From Cognatundibacterium crateris (lineage in GTDB: Bacteria; Pseudomonadota; Gammaproteobacteria; Burkholderiales; Burkholderiaceae_D): a stretch of 64,000 bases of DNA. The DNA is taken from positions 55,815-119,814 of the forward strand of contig NZ_JAABOS010000004.1 of assembly GCF_010078235.1 (NCBI RefSeq), given 5' to 3'. Under the pieces are notes generated by a model. That model searched no databases, was not told where the DNA came from, and saw nothing but the letters and a program-made list of their open reading frames with translations. This document shows, in pieces, positions 16,607 through 25,984 of this stretch (position 1 is its first letter; the number at the start of each line of letters is the position of its first letter). Both the position numbers and the translations under genes were made by a program.

Positions 16607-18010
16607 TTAGTCGTCCAGCCCGACCGCATAGTGATCCGCCTGACGCTGTCCTGGGACCCGGTGGCTGTACACCTCTTTGGTGATAGGCAGCATCGTCGCA
16701 TCCCATTGTTGCCATTGCTGTTTCAGACGCTGAAATTGTGCTGGCTGGTGTGCGGCCAGATTCGCGCGTTCACGTGGATCCTGGCGCAGATCAAACAAAA
16801 ATTCGTTATTACCGATTTTTAAATACTTCAGATAGTTATCGATTACCGCGCGCTGTTGAAACGACTTATAACGCCAATACAGCGTGCGTGGAATTGCTTT
16901 TTCTTGTTGCGTCAGTACCGGCAACAGATTCACGCCGTCACTGGGGAAATCCGGGTCGGGCGCAACGCCAGCGGCCGCCAGCAAAGTCGGCAGCCAGTCC
17001 ATGCCTATGCAAATCTGATCGGACACAGCAGGCTTGAGTGCGGCGGGCCAGCGTACGATGGCCGGTACCCTTATACCACCTTCCAGCAACTCGGTCTTTT
17101 GTCCGGACAAAGGCCAGGTATGAGAAAAGCGTTCACCGCCATTGTCACTGGTAAAAATCACGATGGTATTGTCTGCCTGACCGGTTTCTTTTAGCGCCTG
17201 CAAGACTTTAGCTATGCCGCTATCCATTGCCGCCACCATTTTTCCATAGGTTTCCAGACTGCCGCCATCTGCGTGAATCAATTTTTTCAGCGTGCCAGCC
17301 ACGGCCTCATCCATAGGGCCTTCCCAGGGCCAGTGCGGCGCCGTGTAATGCAGGCTTAGCAGGAAAGGTGCTGCCTCTTTAGCCTGCGCCCGCACATACT
17401 GCTCTGCACGCTGGCTCAGGATATCGGTGTAATAACCATGCTCATGCACCAGTTGCTCGCCTTCCCACAAGTCCACTGGCTCGTCCGCACCCACCCCGGC
17501 TTTATGCGTGAAATAATCTATCCCACCCTGCATATTCCCAAAAAAATACTGATAACCACTTTTCAGCGGACCAAATTCAGGCGCCGCACCCAGATGCCAT
17601 TTTCCCAGCAGCGCAGTGTGGTAACCGGATTTCCCTAACAGAGAAGGCAGCGTAGGATGTGCAGGCGATAAACCATGTCTGGATTTTGCATCCGGTATCG
17701 GCTCCTCCAGCCCGACCCGCAAACGGTACTGGTAACGTCCGGTGATGATCGCAGTGCGTGAGGCGGAACAGACCGGAGAATTCGCATACGCATGCGTCAG
17801 CCGCACGCCCTCACTCGCCAGTTGATCCAGCGCCGGCGTGGCAAAGTCCCGCATGCCATAACAACCCAGATCGGCCCAGCCCAGATCATCCGCCATGATG
17901 AACAGAATATTCGGCCGCGCCTGCTGCGGCTTGGCCTGAACCAGCCCGGATAACATACTGGCAGCCAGGGCTGAGCTTCCTAAAAACTGACGACGTGAGA
18001 TGGGTGGCAT
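16607..18010 (-). CDS. Tat-exported sulfatase
   Basis: A 467-residue type I sulfatase. The twin-arginine signal (SRRQFLGSSALAASML) exports it folded. NILFIMADDLGW supplies the metal-binding Asp pair (41-42). VCSASRTAIITGR contains the Cys81-x-Ala-Ser-Arg sulfatase signature, in which Cys becomes formylglycine. Later motifs LGKWHLG and IVIFTSDNGGE complete the active site. Formylglycine formation would need an activating enzyme, not seen in this window. The substrate is unknown. It stands alone, next to the oxidase island but separated by 170 bases from it and transcribed in the same direction. A gap of about 270 bases at 16340-16606 holds no gene that I can support. Confidence 0.9.
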   Translation of the reverse strand: MPPISRRQFLGSSALAASMLSGLVQAKPQQARPNILFIMADDLGWADLGCYGMRDFATPALDQLASEGVRLTHAYANSPVCSASRTAIITGRYQYRLRVGLEEPIPDAKSRHGLSPAHPTLPSLLGKSGYHTALLGKWHLGAAPEFGPLKSGYQYFFGNMQGGIDYFTHKAGVGADEPVDLWEGEQLVHEHGYYTDILSQRAEQYVRAQAKEAAPFLLSLHYTAPHWPWEGPMDEAVAGTLKKLIHADGGSLETYGKMVAAMDSGIAKVLQALKETGQADNTIVIFTSDNGGERFSHTWPLSGQKTELLEGGIRVPAIVRWPAALKPAVSDQICIGMDWLPTLLAAAGVAPDPDFPSDGVNLLPVLTQQEKAIPRTLYWRYKSFQQRAVIDNYLKYLKIGNNEFLFDLRQDPRERANLAAHQPAQFQRLKQQWQQWDATMLPITKEVYSHRVPGQRQADHYAVGLDD

Positions 18011-18182
18011 AGTGCGCGCAAATACAAAATTGAAAATTGGATTCTAACGGCAAGCAGCACTTAGCTTCCATCGGCTGGCTAGATTCTTTTTTTATAAATT
18101 CATATGCTTGATCGTCTGTAGTGGCTGAACAGGCGCGCTTGTCGACATGATCAGAGTGGACATGCAGTGAAATTTGTAAGGG

Positions 18183-19331
18183 CTATGCATGTGGCAGGAC
18201 TGGCATTCGCATTGCCGCGACGCTGGCATGATATCTCCGCCAAAATGGGGCCTCAGGCCAGCGTTGTTCTAGCCGGTAATAATGCTGGCACGTAGCTGAA
18301 TTCTGTTGGTACTGCATACGTATTGAATCGCTAAATTCGTGTATTTCTCTCTTATTCACGATGACATCCGCAGCTGCAATAGCATTACTGATGGCTTTGT
18401 ATATACCTTGCGAGGTGAGTGGGTCGCAGGCTGATGCGGCATCACCGATTGCGAGCCAATTTGCGCCATGGAGTTGATCCAGACAATAAGCCGGGGCAGG
18501 ATAACTGAGTATGTGTGCGGACAAGGGCTTGCCACTTCGAGCCAGTTGATGCGTATGTGGTGCAAGGGCTAATTGCGCCTCCCAAGCGTGGACTTGTTGT
18601 AATTGCAGACGCTTGACTGTTTCGGCATCGCTATACAAGGCCAGCAGCAGGGTTTTATCCGGCAAATTTGCAGCATACCACCAGCCATGTTGCACAGCTT
18701 CGAGATGTGTCAGGCCATTTTTTTCAAGCTGTGCATCCTTGATGGCAAAACGCCTTGCTAAGCAAATCAACGCCTCTGCCCTAAGTTTTTGACTGCCGCA
18801 TTTACGCGCGAAAACGGCGCGTGATCCACTCGCATCAATCACAAAATCTGCATAGATCTGGCTAAGACCAGCTTTCCCGGCAGTTTGCGTTGCTAAATGG
18901 AGTTCATAAGCTGAGGATGCTGTAGTTACCACCTCTTTGAGCGTAGTATTGATGCGTAAATCTACGCCACGCATTTGTGCCTGCCTTGCTAAAAACTGAT
19001 TGAATTTGCGTCTGTCTAAATGCCAGCCATGTCCGAGCGGGTTCAATAAATGATCGTTATAGCCGCGCTTCTCACTCCCCCAATAGGAACAACTGCCATA
19101 GCAAGGAGCATGCCCTTCACGCAGAAATGCCTGATCAATTTCGAGTGATTGAAACAGACGCAGGCTTTCCGGTGGAATGTTCTCACCGATACAGAATTGG
19201 CTGAAATCACTCGCTTCAATCAGCACAATATTCGACACGCCACGTTGCACCAAAGCCAGCGCGCAGGCACTACCTGCCGGGCCAGCACCAATAATGGCGA
19301 CTTGGAAGTGAGACGATTTTTCTGGCGACAC
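18183..19331 (-). CDS. lodB: LodB-like FAD-dependent maturase of the LodA oxidase
   Basis: A 382-residue flavoprotein of the tryptophan-halogenase/geranylgeranyl-reductase group. The Rossmann motif GAGPAGSACALALVQRG (residues 13-29) binds FAD, HGWHLDRRKFNQFL is the substrate-side motif of the family, and GDAASACDPLTSQGIYKAI is the second FAD motif. In Marinomonas LodB is needed to form the cysteine tryptophylquinone of LodA. The gene begins (GTG) five bases after the lodA-like stop and is almost certainly co-transcribed and coupled with it. The assignment rests mainly on this pairing; alone it would be called an FAD-dependent oxidoreductase. Confidence 0.85.
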   Translation of the reverse strand: MSPEKSSHFQVAIIGAGPAGSACALALVQRGVSNIVLIEASDFSQFCIGENIPPESLRLFQSLEIDQAFLREGHAPCYGSCSYWGSEKRGYNDHLLNPLGHGWHLDRRKFNQFLARQAQMRGVDLRINTTLKEVVTTASSAYELHLATQTAGKAGLSQIYADFVIDASGSRAVFARKCGSQKLRAEALICLARRFAIKDAQLEKNGLTHLEAVQHGWWYAANLPDKTLLLALYSDAETVKRLQLQQVHAWEAQLALAPHTHQLARSGKPLSAHILSYPAPAYCLDQLHGANWLAIGDAASACDPLTSQGIYKAISNAIAAADVIVNKREIHEFSDSIRMQYQQNSATCQHYYRLEQRWPEAPFWRRYHASVAAMRMPVLPHA

Positions 19332-19336
19332 TTGTT

Positions 19337-21490
19337 TTACTTTTCAGGTGCAGGCGGATAGAGTTTGTCGATCACCGTATTGGGCCAATATTCAACCAGA
19401 TTGCTCTCATCGCTATCGAATTGGCTACTGACTTCTAAAAAATAATTCTCAGATTTCAGCTTGGGATCGCCTGCCTCTTGCACAATGGCTGGGCTTTGCA
19501 TGATGATGCCGATCCGGCTCCAGTTTAATAAGAATTCCTTACGGTCCTGATAACGTCCGACATTCATCGCTGCGCGATCAAATTTTCCGTCTGCAATCTG
19601 CTCCGCCTTGGTACCTGAGCCGCGTACAGAAAAACGCTGTACGCTCGCATCATCAGTAATCTCACCACCGTTTGCAACCACATCGCGATAGGTATAGACC
19701 GCCACCGGCCTTTGTGCTGGCCAGGAGGCGTAGGTAAAGGTGTTGCGCTGGGTCGGATACAAATTTGTGATTGTGTCGATATTTTGATTCGACAATTCAC
19801 CGCCGGGATTGGGGGCAGGAAGGTGAGTTGCACATGAGTTGTAATCGGTATGCCAAGGCAGTGCCATGAATTTACAAAAATCTCCCGGTTGTACAGGTGT
19901 ATCGCGTAGCGGTGTATAACCGACACCTAAGAATGGGCTGTTCTTATTCGCTTTGCTGTAATCCAGCACGTCCATATTGATGCGAAATGGCCCCGCGCTG
20001 CCAGGTGCAGACCAATTTGCCTGATAGAGATGCGGGTCGCGAACAATAAACCCCATTTCTATTCCGGGTCCAAATCGTCCGCCCAGGCAATTGAACAGAA
20101 TGGTTTTATCAAGGAGTTCACCTGGTCCCAGGGACGCTGATGGTGTATCGCCAGGGCGCTGATAAATATCATTAGCCCACTGCGACATAAAAAAGTATTG
20201 ACTGGTGGTCAGGCTTAAAAAGCTTTTTCCTTCATCACCCAGAGAAAGCGGCATCAGCGGCGAACCCAGTTGCGAACTATCGGAATTATTCGGATCGCGA
20301 ATATAGTTCATGATAGGAAAATTCAAGCCATCTGCAGGCATATCCCACAGAAAATCATGCATATACACTGCGTTTTCCGGCAAGCTGACATTCCATTTCT
20401 GTAATGACGCTGCGCGCAAAACAGGGAATACATCCTGTACATAATTGGGTTTAAAACCCGTTTGATATTGTTGATCACTATATACAGCGGGTTGCAAGGC
20501 AAATTTTTCTAACCAGGTGGTGTACAACTCGTCCCACAAGGTGACGACGTTCGTGGTTTGTGGTGCATAGGCAGGATCAGTAGAAATCACCCAGGCGCTG
20601 CCATCCACTGCGCGTGTGCTGCCATCTTCAAACAGTAAAAAGGCAGTCACTGGGCCATCGGCTGTATCGTCCAGCCAATGGTCATTATTGACGTTTTGAT
20701 TCAGACTCGCAGTTGCTGTGTAATTGCCTTCTTCGTCGAAACCACAGGCCAAACCATAGCCACCCAAGACCAGCAGGCGTCCATTGCTTTCAGAACGCAA
20801 GGCGCCCAGAGTTTGTATTCTGCGGCTATACCTATCCGGTTCGGTTTGTGCGTTTCCGCTGGCTGGAAATGAGGTCGGGTAGTCAGGCAGACGGATAATT
20901 TCTCCGCTACTCGCCTGACCATAGCAGGGCAGCGTCTGCGTGTCGAAATGGATGTCAGCACCGCTCGCCGCAAACAAGGCGCGTGGCCCGGCATCGATCA
21001 CCAGCTTTTTGAGCCGTAAGGGATCAGCAGGGTCGGTTTTGTTTGCGAATGTGGCATTGCGTAATTGGGGAAGCTTACCCTGCTCGAACGGGCTAATCCC
21101 CTGGTCACCTAACCAGCTGTTGGCTTTTTTATTCGCCAGGTGGACCGTCCACACGATATCTTTGACGCGCTTCCCATCGACCTTACTGCCTATCTGAATT
21201 TCATGGCCGCCACCATTAGGGTAAGTTTCAATACTGTGCTGTTCTGGAAAATCATATTGATAGATTCTGAAGCGCGCAGCCTGACGCTTTAGCTTGCCGC
21301 TGGCATCGCGCAAGTCACTGCTCATGATCGTGCTGTGTTCAGTTCCGGGTTTGATGGGCAAACCACCTTTCATCGTTTGACCCGGAATATCTATCCCTGC
21401 CATGCTTTCGGGGCCCAGATAATATTCCTCACTGTTGCCCACGCGGGCGATACCGATAACGGGATGGATGCGTAAATTCCTTGTTGCCAT
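19337..21490 (-). CDS. lodA: LodA/GoxA-like tryptophylquinone amine/amino acid oxidase
   Basis: A 717-residue quinoprotein related to L-lysine 6-oxidase (LodA) and glycine oxidase (GoxA), which deaminate amino acids with release of H2O2 and ammonia. The N-terminus has the family start RIHPVIGIARVGNSEEYYLG. The cofactor is a cysteine tryptophylquinone made from the protein itself. Candidate residues are Cys553 (in DYNSC, with Asp549 four residues before, as Asp512/Cys516 in LodA) and Trp590 (in SWPAQRP). The Cys-Trp spacing here is 37 residues against 65 in LodA, so this is a distinct subgroup and the substrate cannot be named. It has no signal peptide. AGGAG lies 6 bases before the ATG. Confidence 0.88.
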   Translation of the reverse strand: MATRNLRIHPVIGIARVGNSEEYYLGPESMAGIDIPGQTMKGGLPIKPGTEHSTIMSSDLRDASGKLKRQAARFRIYQYDFPEQHSIETYPNGGGHEIQIGSKVDGKRVKDIVWTVHLANKKANSWLGDQGISPFEQGKLPQLRNATFANKTDPADPLRLKKLVIDAGPRALFAASGADIHFDTQTLPCYGQASSGEIIRLPDYPTSFPASGNAQTEPDRYSRRIQTLGALRSESNGRLLVLGGYGLACGFDEEGNYTATASLNQNVNNDHWLDDTADGPVTAFLLFEDGSTRAVDGSAWVISTDPAYAPQTTNVVTLWDELYTTWLEKFALQPAVYSDQQYQTGFKPNYVQDVFPVLRAASLQKWNVSLPENAVYMHDFLWDMPADGLNFPIMNYIRDPNNSDSSQLGSPLMPLSLGDEGKSFLSLTTSQYFFMSQWANDIYQRPGDTPSASLGPGELLDKTILFNCLGGRFGPGIEMGFIVRDPHLYQANWSAPGSAGPFRINMDVLDYSKANKNSPFLGVGYTPLRDTPVQPGDFCKFMALPWHTDYNSCATHLPAPNPGGELSNQNIDTITNLYPTQRNTFTYASWPAQRPVAVYTYRDVVANGGEITDDASVQRFSVRGSGTKAEQIADGKFDRAAMNVGRYQDRKEFLLNWSRIGIIMQSPAIVQEAGDPKLKSENYFLEVSSQFDSDESNLVEYWPNTVIDKLYPPAPEK

Positions 21491-21538
21491 CTTGGGCTCC
21501 TGATGTGTAGATGCGGCCTGATTTCTGTTGATGGTGAG

Positions 21539-21889
21539 TCAGGGGTGCATGCCTTCTCTGACCCATTGGTCATAAAGATTAATCGCCTCCTGAGGCAGTT
21601 TGCCAGCGGGCGGCATAGGATGCGCCACCTCTTTAACGAATTCACCCTGCTGGCCACCCCTGACAGGCAGACGTTCTTCAGGTTTCACCACCCACTTACT
21701 ATTCTTCCTGTCGTAGTCATAACCATGAATCGCCACTTGTATCTGGTAATAAAAAAATTTCACGCTCTCATAATCGCCGAGTTGCAGTATTTTCGTGCCA
21801 CTTTCAGAGGCCAGTTTTACTCCGCTCATTGCTGTCGCATATTTTGAGAACAGGCATTTGATATCGTCTTTAAAGCTGAGTTTTTTCAT
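21539..21889 (-). CDS. Small protein with MPPxGxLP...WVxxG motif
   Basis: A 116-residue protein without signal peptide between the tyrosinase and lodA-like genes, on the same strand with short gaps (25 and 48 bases). Its C-terminal 30 residues, HPMPPAGKLPQEAINLYDQW followed by VREGM, match the end of cytochrome-c-like domains in which a Pro/Gly loop precedes a terminal Trp helix. There is no CxxCH, so no haem is bound covalently. The two Cys/Lys-rich N-terminal segments are unremarkable. The position suggests an accessory of the tyrosinase or LodA-like oxidase; that is inference. Confidence 0.7.
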   Translation of the reverse strand: MKKLSFKDDIKCLFSKYATAMSGVKLASESGTKILQLGDYESVKFFYYQIQVAIHGYDYDRKNSKWVVKPEERLPVRGGQQGEFVKEVAHPMPPAGKLPQEAINLYDQWVREGMHP

Positions 21890-21914
21890 TTTTTTTACCC
21901 CGTCATGCTGGTGA

Positions 21915-23570
21915 CTATTTCGCGCCTTTTAATCCAGGAACTATCTTTGGCACACTGAAATCTTTTTCATCAATAGGCGCAGTGGAGTTACCGCTGATTG
22001 CAACAGTCACCTTCCATTCCTGGCCGTGTTTTTTACTCACCAGACTATTAATGATGCCTGTGACCTCTTCTTCGAATTGAACACTGTCATGCATGTGATG
22101 GCCATTCAAGGCCCAGTAAGCGGTGCTGGCAATCAAATAGCGGTCGCGAAATTCTTTGCTAGCGATGGCTACTTCCATATCGCCCGGATACAGATAAACA
22201 TCGGCTTGAAAGCTGTAATCTCTGGACTGATCGGATCGTGAAAATGTGACGTTCGCCAGGTTTGGACTGGTGATTATCGTGTCTGGTATCGTGTAGATGC
22301 CCGTACGCGTAAGCTGCGGATTAGCGGCAGCTTCGCTGGTACTATGGCTTAACAGGGCAGAGAACAGACTGATCTGATTGTCGCCAAAAACATAACCAGC
22401 TTGCGCATGTCCATCTATCAATGCCTGAATCTCATCTCTGCGTATAAATTCATCGGCATTTTGTGATTGAAAGCCATAGCCCAGCTTAATCGTGTTTAAG
22501 TAAATACCGGCCGGCCCCATATTTTCGGTATAGGCCCCCGAATCTGTGCGTTTCTCAGCTCCGCTGCCAGTATTAAAACCCGGAGGTTTACGCAAGCTAT
22601 CATCTTGCTCGCCGCGTAAATAGGTGCTGCGATTACTCTCTCCCAATTGCTGTGTGCCGTGTTCCTGCATCCATTTGTCCAGACTGTAATCAAGGAAATT
22701 ATGAAAGACATAAAAAATAGGATCCAGGCCAGCGCTCGTGTTATTGCCCATGTTGCCATTCACATAGCCAAGATGCATTTTGTTGTGAATCTGGGTTTCT
22801 AATTTTCCGCCTAAGCTTTGTCCAAGTTCACCACCACCAAAAGCATTCCAGTCTAAATAGTAAATCTGGTACGCCATTAAATAGGGCGAGGTTTGCGGTA
22901 AACTTTGTAGCAATGGCTCACGCGTTCGGGTTGAGTCATACAGTGGCGAATTGCTGTTTTCAAATGCTTTGGGGTAGCGCACACCACTTGGTTTTTTTGT
23001 GAAATTCCAGTACGGCAGAGTGACATTCCTGGTGCTAGGACCGAACAACCCTTCAGGATCTGCCGCTTGCAAGGCGAGTTCATAAAAATACAGTTCTGCA
23101 CGATGCCACTGTAAGAAGGTGTTTTTTCTATGCTCGCATTCACCAGGATGTTCAGTGTGCATCCTGGTAGTGTTGGGGACATAGAGGAAATTGCGCACAT
23201 TGCAGCTATCGAGATTGGAATTGCCCAATAACTTGGTCAGTTTTTCCGCAGACAGTGAGGCTGTGCGTTGATCGAACACATCTGTCGCCGCACAATTGTG
23301 TACCCATGCCTGCCACAGAAAACCTGTGCGATCAAATACATTTTGCTCGCTTTTTTGCTTCATCATTTTGACCGCATGTTCATAGGCTGCGAGCTCTGCG
23401 GGACTTAAGTCATCGATGTTCTTTCTATACCTGACTTGCTGATTTACGTTTTCTGTAAATGGGAGAATAGTTTTTTGCGCAGGCAGATCCGCTTTTTGTG
23501 CGAAGGTAAGCTGACCGCTAAAGCCCAGGCAGATGACGGCTCCCAGCAATCGACAGAGCGAGTGTTTCAT
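21915..23570 (-). CDS. Secreted tyrosinase (type 3 copper oxidase)
   Basis: A 551-residue tyrosinase-family enzyme with a signal peptide (ICLGFSGQLTFAQ). All six copper ligands can be placed: copper A at His91 (WVHNC), His147 (ECEHRKNTFLQ) and His156 (QWHRAELYFYE); copper B at His262 and His266 (IHNKMH) and His290 (DPIFYVFHNFLDYSLDKW). The usual second-copper HH pair reads FH, with the ligand His retained. The family oxidises monophenols and/or catechols; activity on a given phenol cannot be read from sequence. A C-terminal domain of about 200 residues follows (LYPGDMEVAIASKEFRDRY), perhaps a lid. AGGGAAT precedes the ATG. Confidence 0.9.
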   Translation of the reverse strand: MKHSLCRLLGAVICLGFSGQLTFAQKADLPAQKTILPFTENVNQQVRYRKNIDDLSPAELAAYEHAVKMMKQKSEQNVFDRTGFLWQAWVHNCAATDVFDQRTASLSAEKLTKLLGNSNLDSCNVRNFLYVPNTTRMHTEHPGECEHRKNTFLQWHRAELYFYELALQAADPEGLFGPSTRNVTLPYWNFTKKPSGVRYPKAFENSNSPLYDSTRTREPLLQSLPQTSPYLMAYQIYYLDWNAFGGGELGQSLGGKLETQIHNKMHLGYVNGNMGNNTSAGLDPIFYVFHNFLDYSLDKWMQEHGTQQLGESNRSTYLRGEQDDSLRKPPGFNTGSGAEKRTDSGAYTENMGPAGIYLNTIKLGYGFQSQNADEFIRRDEIQALIDGHAQAGYVFGDNQISLFSALLSHSTSEAAANPQLTRTGIYTIPDTIITSPNLANVTFSRSDQSRDYSFQADVYLYPGDMEVAIASKEFRDRYLIASTAYWALNGHHMHDSVQFEEEVTGIINSLVSKKHGQEWKVTVAISGNSTAPIDEKDFSVPKIVPGLKGAK

Positions 23571-23607
23571 TGGTAGATTCCCTTGGTATGCACTTCGTCA
23601 TTGAGCG

Positions 23608-23658
23608 AAAAAAAACCTCTGCTCAAACACCTGAGCAGGTGATGAGGCAGAGGTTTTT
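23608..23658 (-). terminator. Strong terminator of the multicopper oxidase gene
   Basis: AAAAACCTCTGC (23611-23622) pairs with GCAGAGGTTTTT (23647-23658), with an inner CACCTG/CAGGTG hairpin. On the minus strand it ends in eight T. It lies 30 bases after the multicopper oxidase stop and 38 bases before the tyrosinase start, so the tyrosinase-lodB genes need a separate promoter or read-through. Confidence 0.88.
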
Positions 23659-23688
23659 CGTTTGCATAAGTGCGTGATTTAATGTGAC

Positions 23689-25845
23689 TCAGTGCCCTGC
23701 GTGCTCATTCTGCTTAGCCGGAGCGCCATGTCCACCATGTCCACCATGGGCGCCAGAAGACGCACCACCTTTGCTGTTTGGCACAACAACCTTAACGTTT
23801 TGCATCATGCCCTGATCTTCATGTTCGAGGATATGGCAATGTAAGACGTATTCACCGATGTAGCGTTGATAGCGGGTTGCCACCTCGATCTCGTAGTTTG
23901 GTGCAACTAACAAGGTATCTTTCCACGTACCGACCAGATTCCGGTACTGCTGATAGAAGTCTGAGGTTTTATCTTCCGGGTCTTTGCCTACCCATTTGAT
24001 TCCAATAATTTGAAAAGGGTTGACGTGAATATGGAAGGGATGACTGCCTACTTTGGATCTGAGTGTCCAAATCTGTTCAGTTCCCAAAATCAGCGTATGG
24101 TCAATACGCTCTGGCTTATAGGTATATTCAAGACTAGGTTGCAGGTTGGGATTGAATTTCCCTTCAACCATAAAACGGGTTTTGTCGCTGACTGTAGCGA
24201 TATCAAAGGTAACGTATTCTTTCGTCTGATTATTCAGTTTTGCCAGTGTTTCAGGCGTAAAGCTCTTATGTGGAACAAATTTATTGAGCTGTAAGCCGTT
24301 CTTTAAATCTGCTTTGATTTTTTCGCGCACAAGGGCAGGTTGGGCATTCGCGGCGACTAACAATTGCTGAGTCATGAATTGCGTTTGGCTGGCTTCATCA
24401 CTTACCCGCGTGGTGTTAGCAGAAGTTTGTCCTGATTTGCCTGCATCAATCACAGCCAGCAAGCGCGCATTTTTGGCCTGATCACTATTCAGCGCAGCAC
24501 TTGCCTTGTCATCGTAGACGCAATATTGACCTGCATTCGGAAGTGCAAAGAGAATATCGCTGCGATAACCGGGTTGCAGATAATTCGTGATTTTTGAAAT
24601 CGCTTTGGCATGCGTCAAGCCATCGCTGGCGACCTCAAATTGCCACACATCGCTGCCATTGCATACGTCTTCTATCGATTTTTTTCCACTCAATAAGGCT
24701 TCAACTTCCTCAGGCTTGCTGACCTGTTTGATACGCAATTTCACCGTATCCTGAAAGCCCGCATCAATCAGACGCCAGCGATGTACGGTGTTGTGGGCCA
24801 TTACAATTTTAGGGTGTACCTGGCCATTGATCATGGTGTAGCGCCCTGAAGCACGCCAACTGTCAGGTTTTTCTACCTGATCAAAATTCTCCACCATGCC
24901 GACTTCACCCTCAGCACACGACCAAGGGCCAATTTCTTTACCATCTTTATCGTACACACTGTGATAGCTGGAATAGGGCTTGCCCGGCGTGTTTTTGAAA
25001 CAGGCATACGGCACTTGCTGCAGCATCATCACTTCAGCACTGCTGCCGCCTATTTTAGGTTCGAATTTTTTGAGCAAGGTATCCAGATCACCATTTTTTG
25101 CCGGGTTAGGGTAGCGTTCGCCCTTGACGATTAATGCGCCCGTCATGCCACTGGCTACTTGCATCGCAGTCGTGCCGTGCACATGTGGATGGTACCAAAA
25201 CGTTCCTGCCGGGTGATCGACAGGAACATTGTATTCATACTCAAAACTGACATTAGGCTCAATGGACAGCAATACATTATCGCTATTCCCGCTGGGCGAA
25301 ATCCACAAGCCGTGCGAATGCAGATTGGTGATATTAAAACAGCCAGGGCTGGCAGGCGCATTCAATTCCGTGGGCGCACACTGAATTTCGGTTTGATCCG
25401 TGTGTGCAGAGAGTTTCTCAACCTGCTCAGGCAATTGGTTATGCAACTTAAAACGTACTGTTTGACCAGGCACCATCATCACTGTGGGAGCCTGAAAGCG
25501 TGCGGCACCGAGTGTATTGGCATCCCATGATTTATCTTTTCTTTGCTGATAAGCGCGCAGTCTGACTTTATCCGCTGTGCCTGTCACCGGGTTGTAAATG
25601 CTACCGTCGGTATAGCGAATAAACAGATCGTAGGACTTCTCAAACTGATCTCTGGGGCCAGGCGTGTGATTCGCAGGAAAGGCATTTGGCGTCAGCAATG
25701 GCGGCACTTGTAACACACGTTGGTTAAGCTTAGCCAAGGCGTTAGCGCTTGTCGCATCGTAGGCAAAGGCGGTAGAGCTGCACAGGCTCATCGCGGCGAG
25801 CCAAAGCATGGAGTGGCGATGCGGGCATTTAGTTTGGTGTGACAT
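23689..25845 (-). CDS. Secreted multicopper oxidase (laccase-like)
   Basis: A 718-residue three-domain multicopper oxidase with a signal peptide (LWLAAMSLCSSTAFA). The copper-binding clusters are intact: NLHSHGLWISPSG, GTFWYHPHVHGTTAMQ, SHPFHIHVNPFQIIG and LHCHILEHEDQGM, the last containing the type 1 copper Cys-His pair with axial Met. The C-terminus is Gly/His-rich (GAHGGHGGHGAPAKQNEHAGH), possibly a copper-scavenging tail. The family oxidises phenols, aromatic amines or metal ions with reduction of oxygen to water. The ATG at 25845 is chosen over an adjacent GTG (AAGGA nine bases upstream). It is a separate unit, with its own terminator. Confidence 0.93.
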   Translation of the reverse strand: MSHQTKCPHRHSMLWLAAMSLCSSTAFAYDATSANALAKLNQRVLQVPPLLTPNAFPANHTPGPRDQFEKSYDLFIRYTDGSIYNPVTGTADKVRLRAYQQRKDKSWDANTLGAARFQAPTVMMVPGQTVRFKLHNQLPEQVEKLSAHTDQTEIQCAPTELNAPASPGCFNITNLHSHGLWISPSGNSDNVLLSIEPNVSFEYEYNVPVDHPAGTFWYHPHVHGTTAMQVASGMTGALIVKGERYPNPAKNGDLDTLLKKFEPKIGGSSAEVMMLQQVPYACFKNTPGKPYSSYHSVYDKDGKEIGPWSCAEGEVGMVENFDQVEKPDSWRASGRYTMINGQVHPKIVMAHNTVHRWRLIDAGFQDTVKLRIKQVSKPEEVEALLSGKKSIEDVCNGSDVWQFEVASDGLTHAKAISKITNYLQPGYRSDILFALPNAGQYCVYDDKASAALNSDQAKNARLLAVIDAGKSGQTSANTTRVSDEASQTQFMTQQLLVAANAQPALVREKIKADLKNGLQLNKFVPHKSFTPETLAKLNNQTKEYVTFDIATVSDKTRFMVEGKFNPNLQPSLEYTYKPERIDHTLILGTEQIWTLRSKVGSHPFHIHVNPFQIIGIKWVGKDPEDKTSDFYQQYRNLVGTWKDTLLVAPNYEIEVATRYQRYIGEYVLHCHILEHEDQGMMQNVKVVVPNSKGGASSGAHGGHGGHGAPAKQNEHAGH

Positions 25846-25875
25846 CACTGGCTATCCTTCGTTAATAATGATTGA

Positions 25876-25923
25876 GGACTTACGCAAAACTGCTCCAGCG
25901 GCGTTATGGCTCCTTGCCTTACA
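25876..25923. repeat. Family C element, partial copy
   Basis: The left half of the element at 25985-26084 (GGACTTACGCAAAA, then about 35 more related bases) ends abruptly at about 25923 and is followed by unrelated sequence. It sits 30 bases upstream of the multicopper oxidase start. Confidence 0.75.
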
Positions 25924-25984
25924 CCAGTGCTGCTTTCCGCTTGAAGCATTCATTCGTGCTGCTTTACTTCAGTTTTTTTCATTG

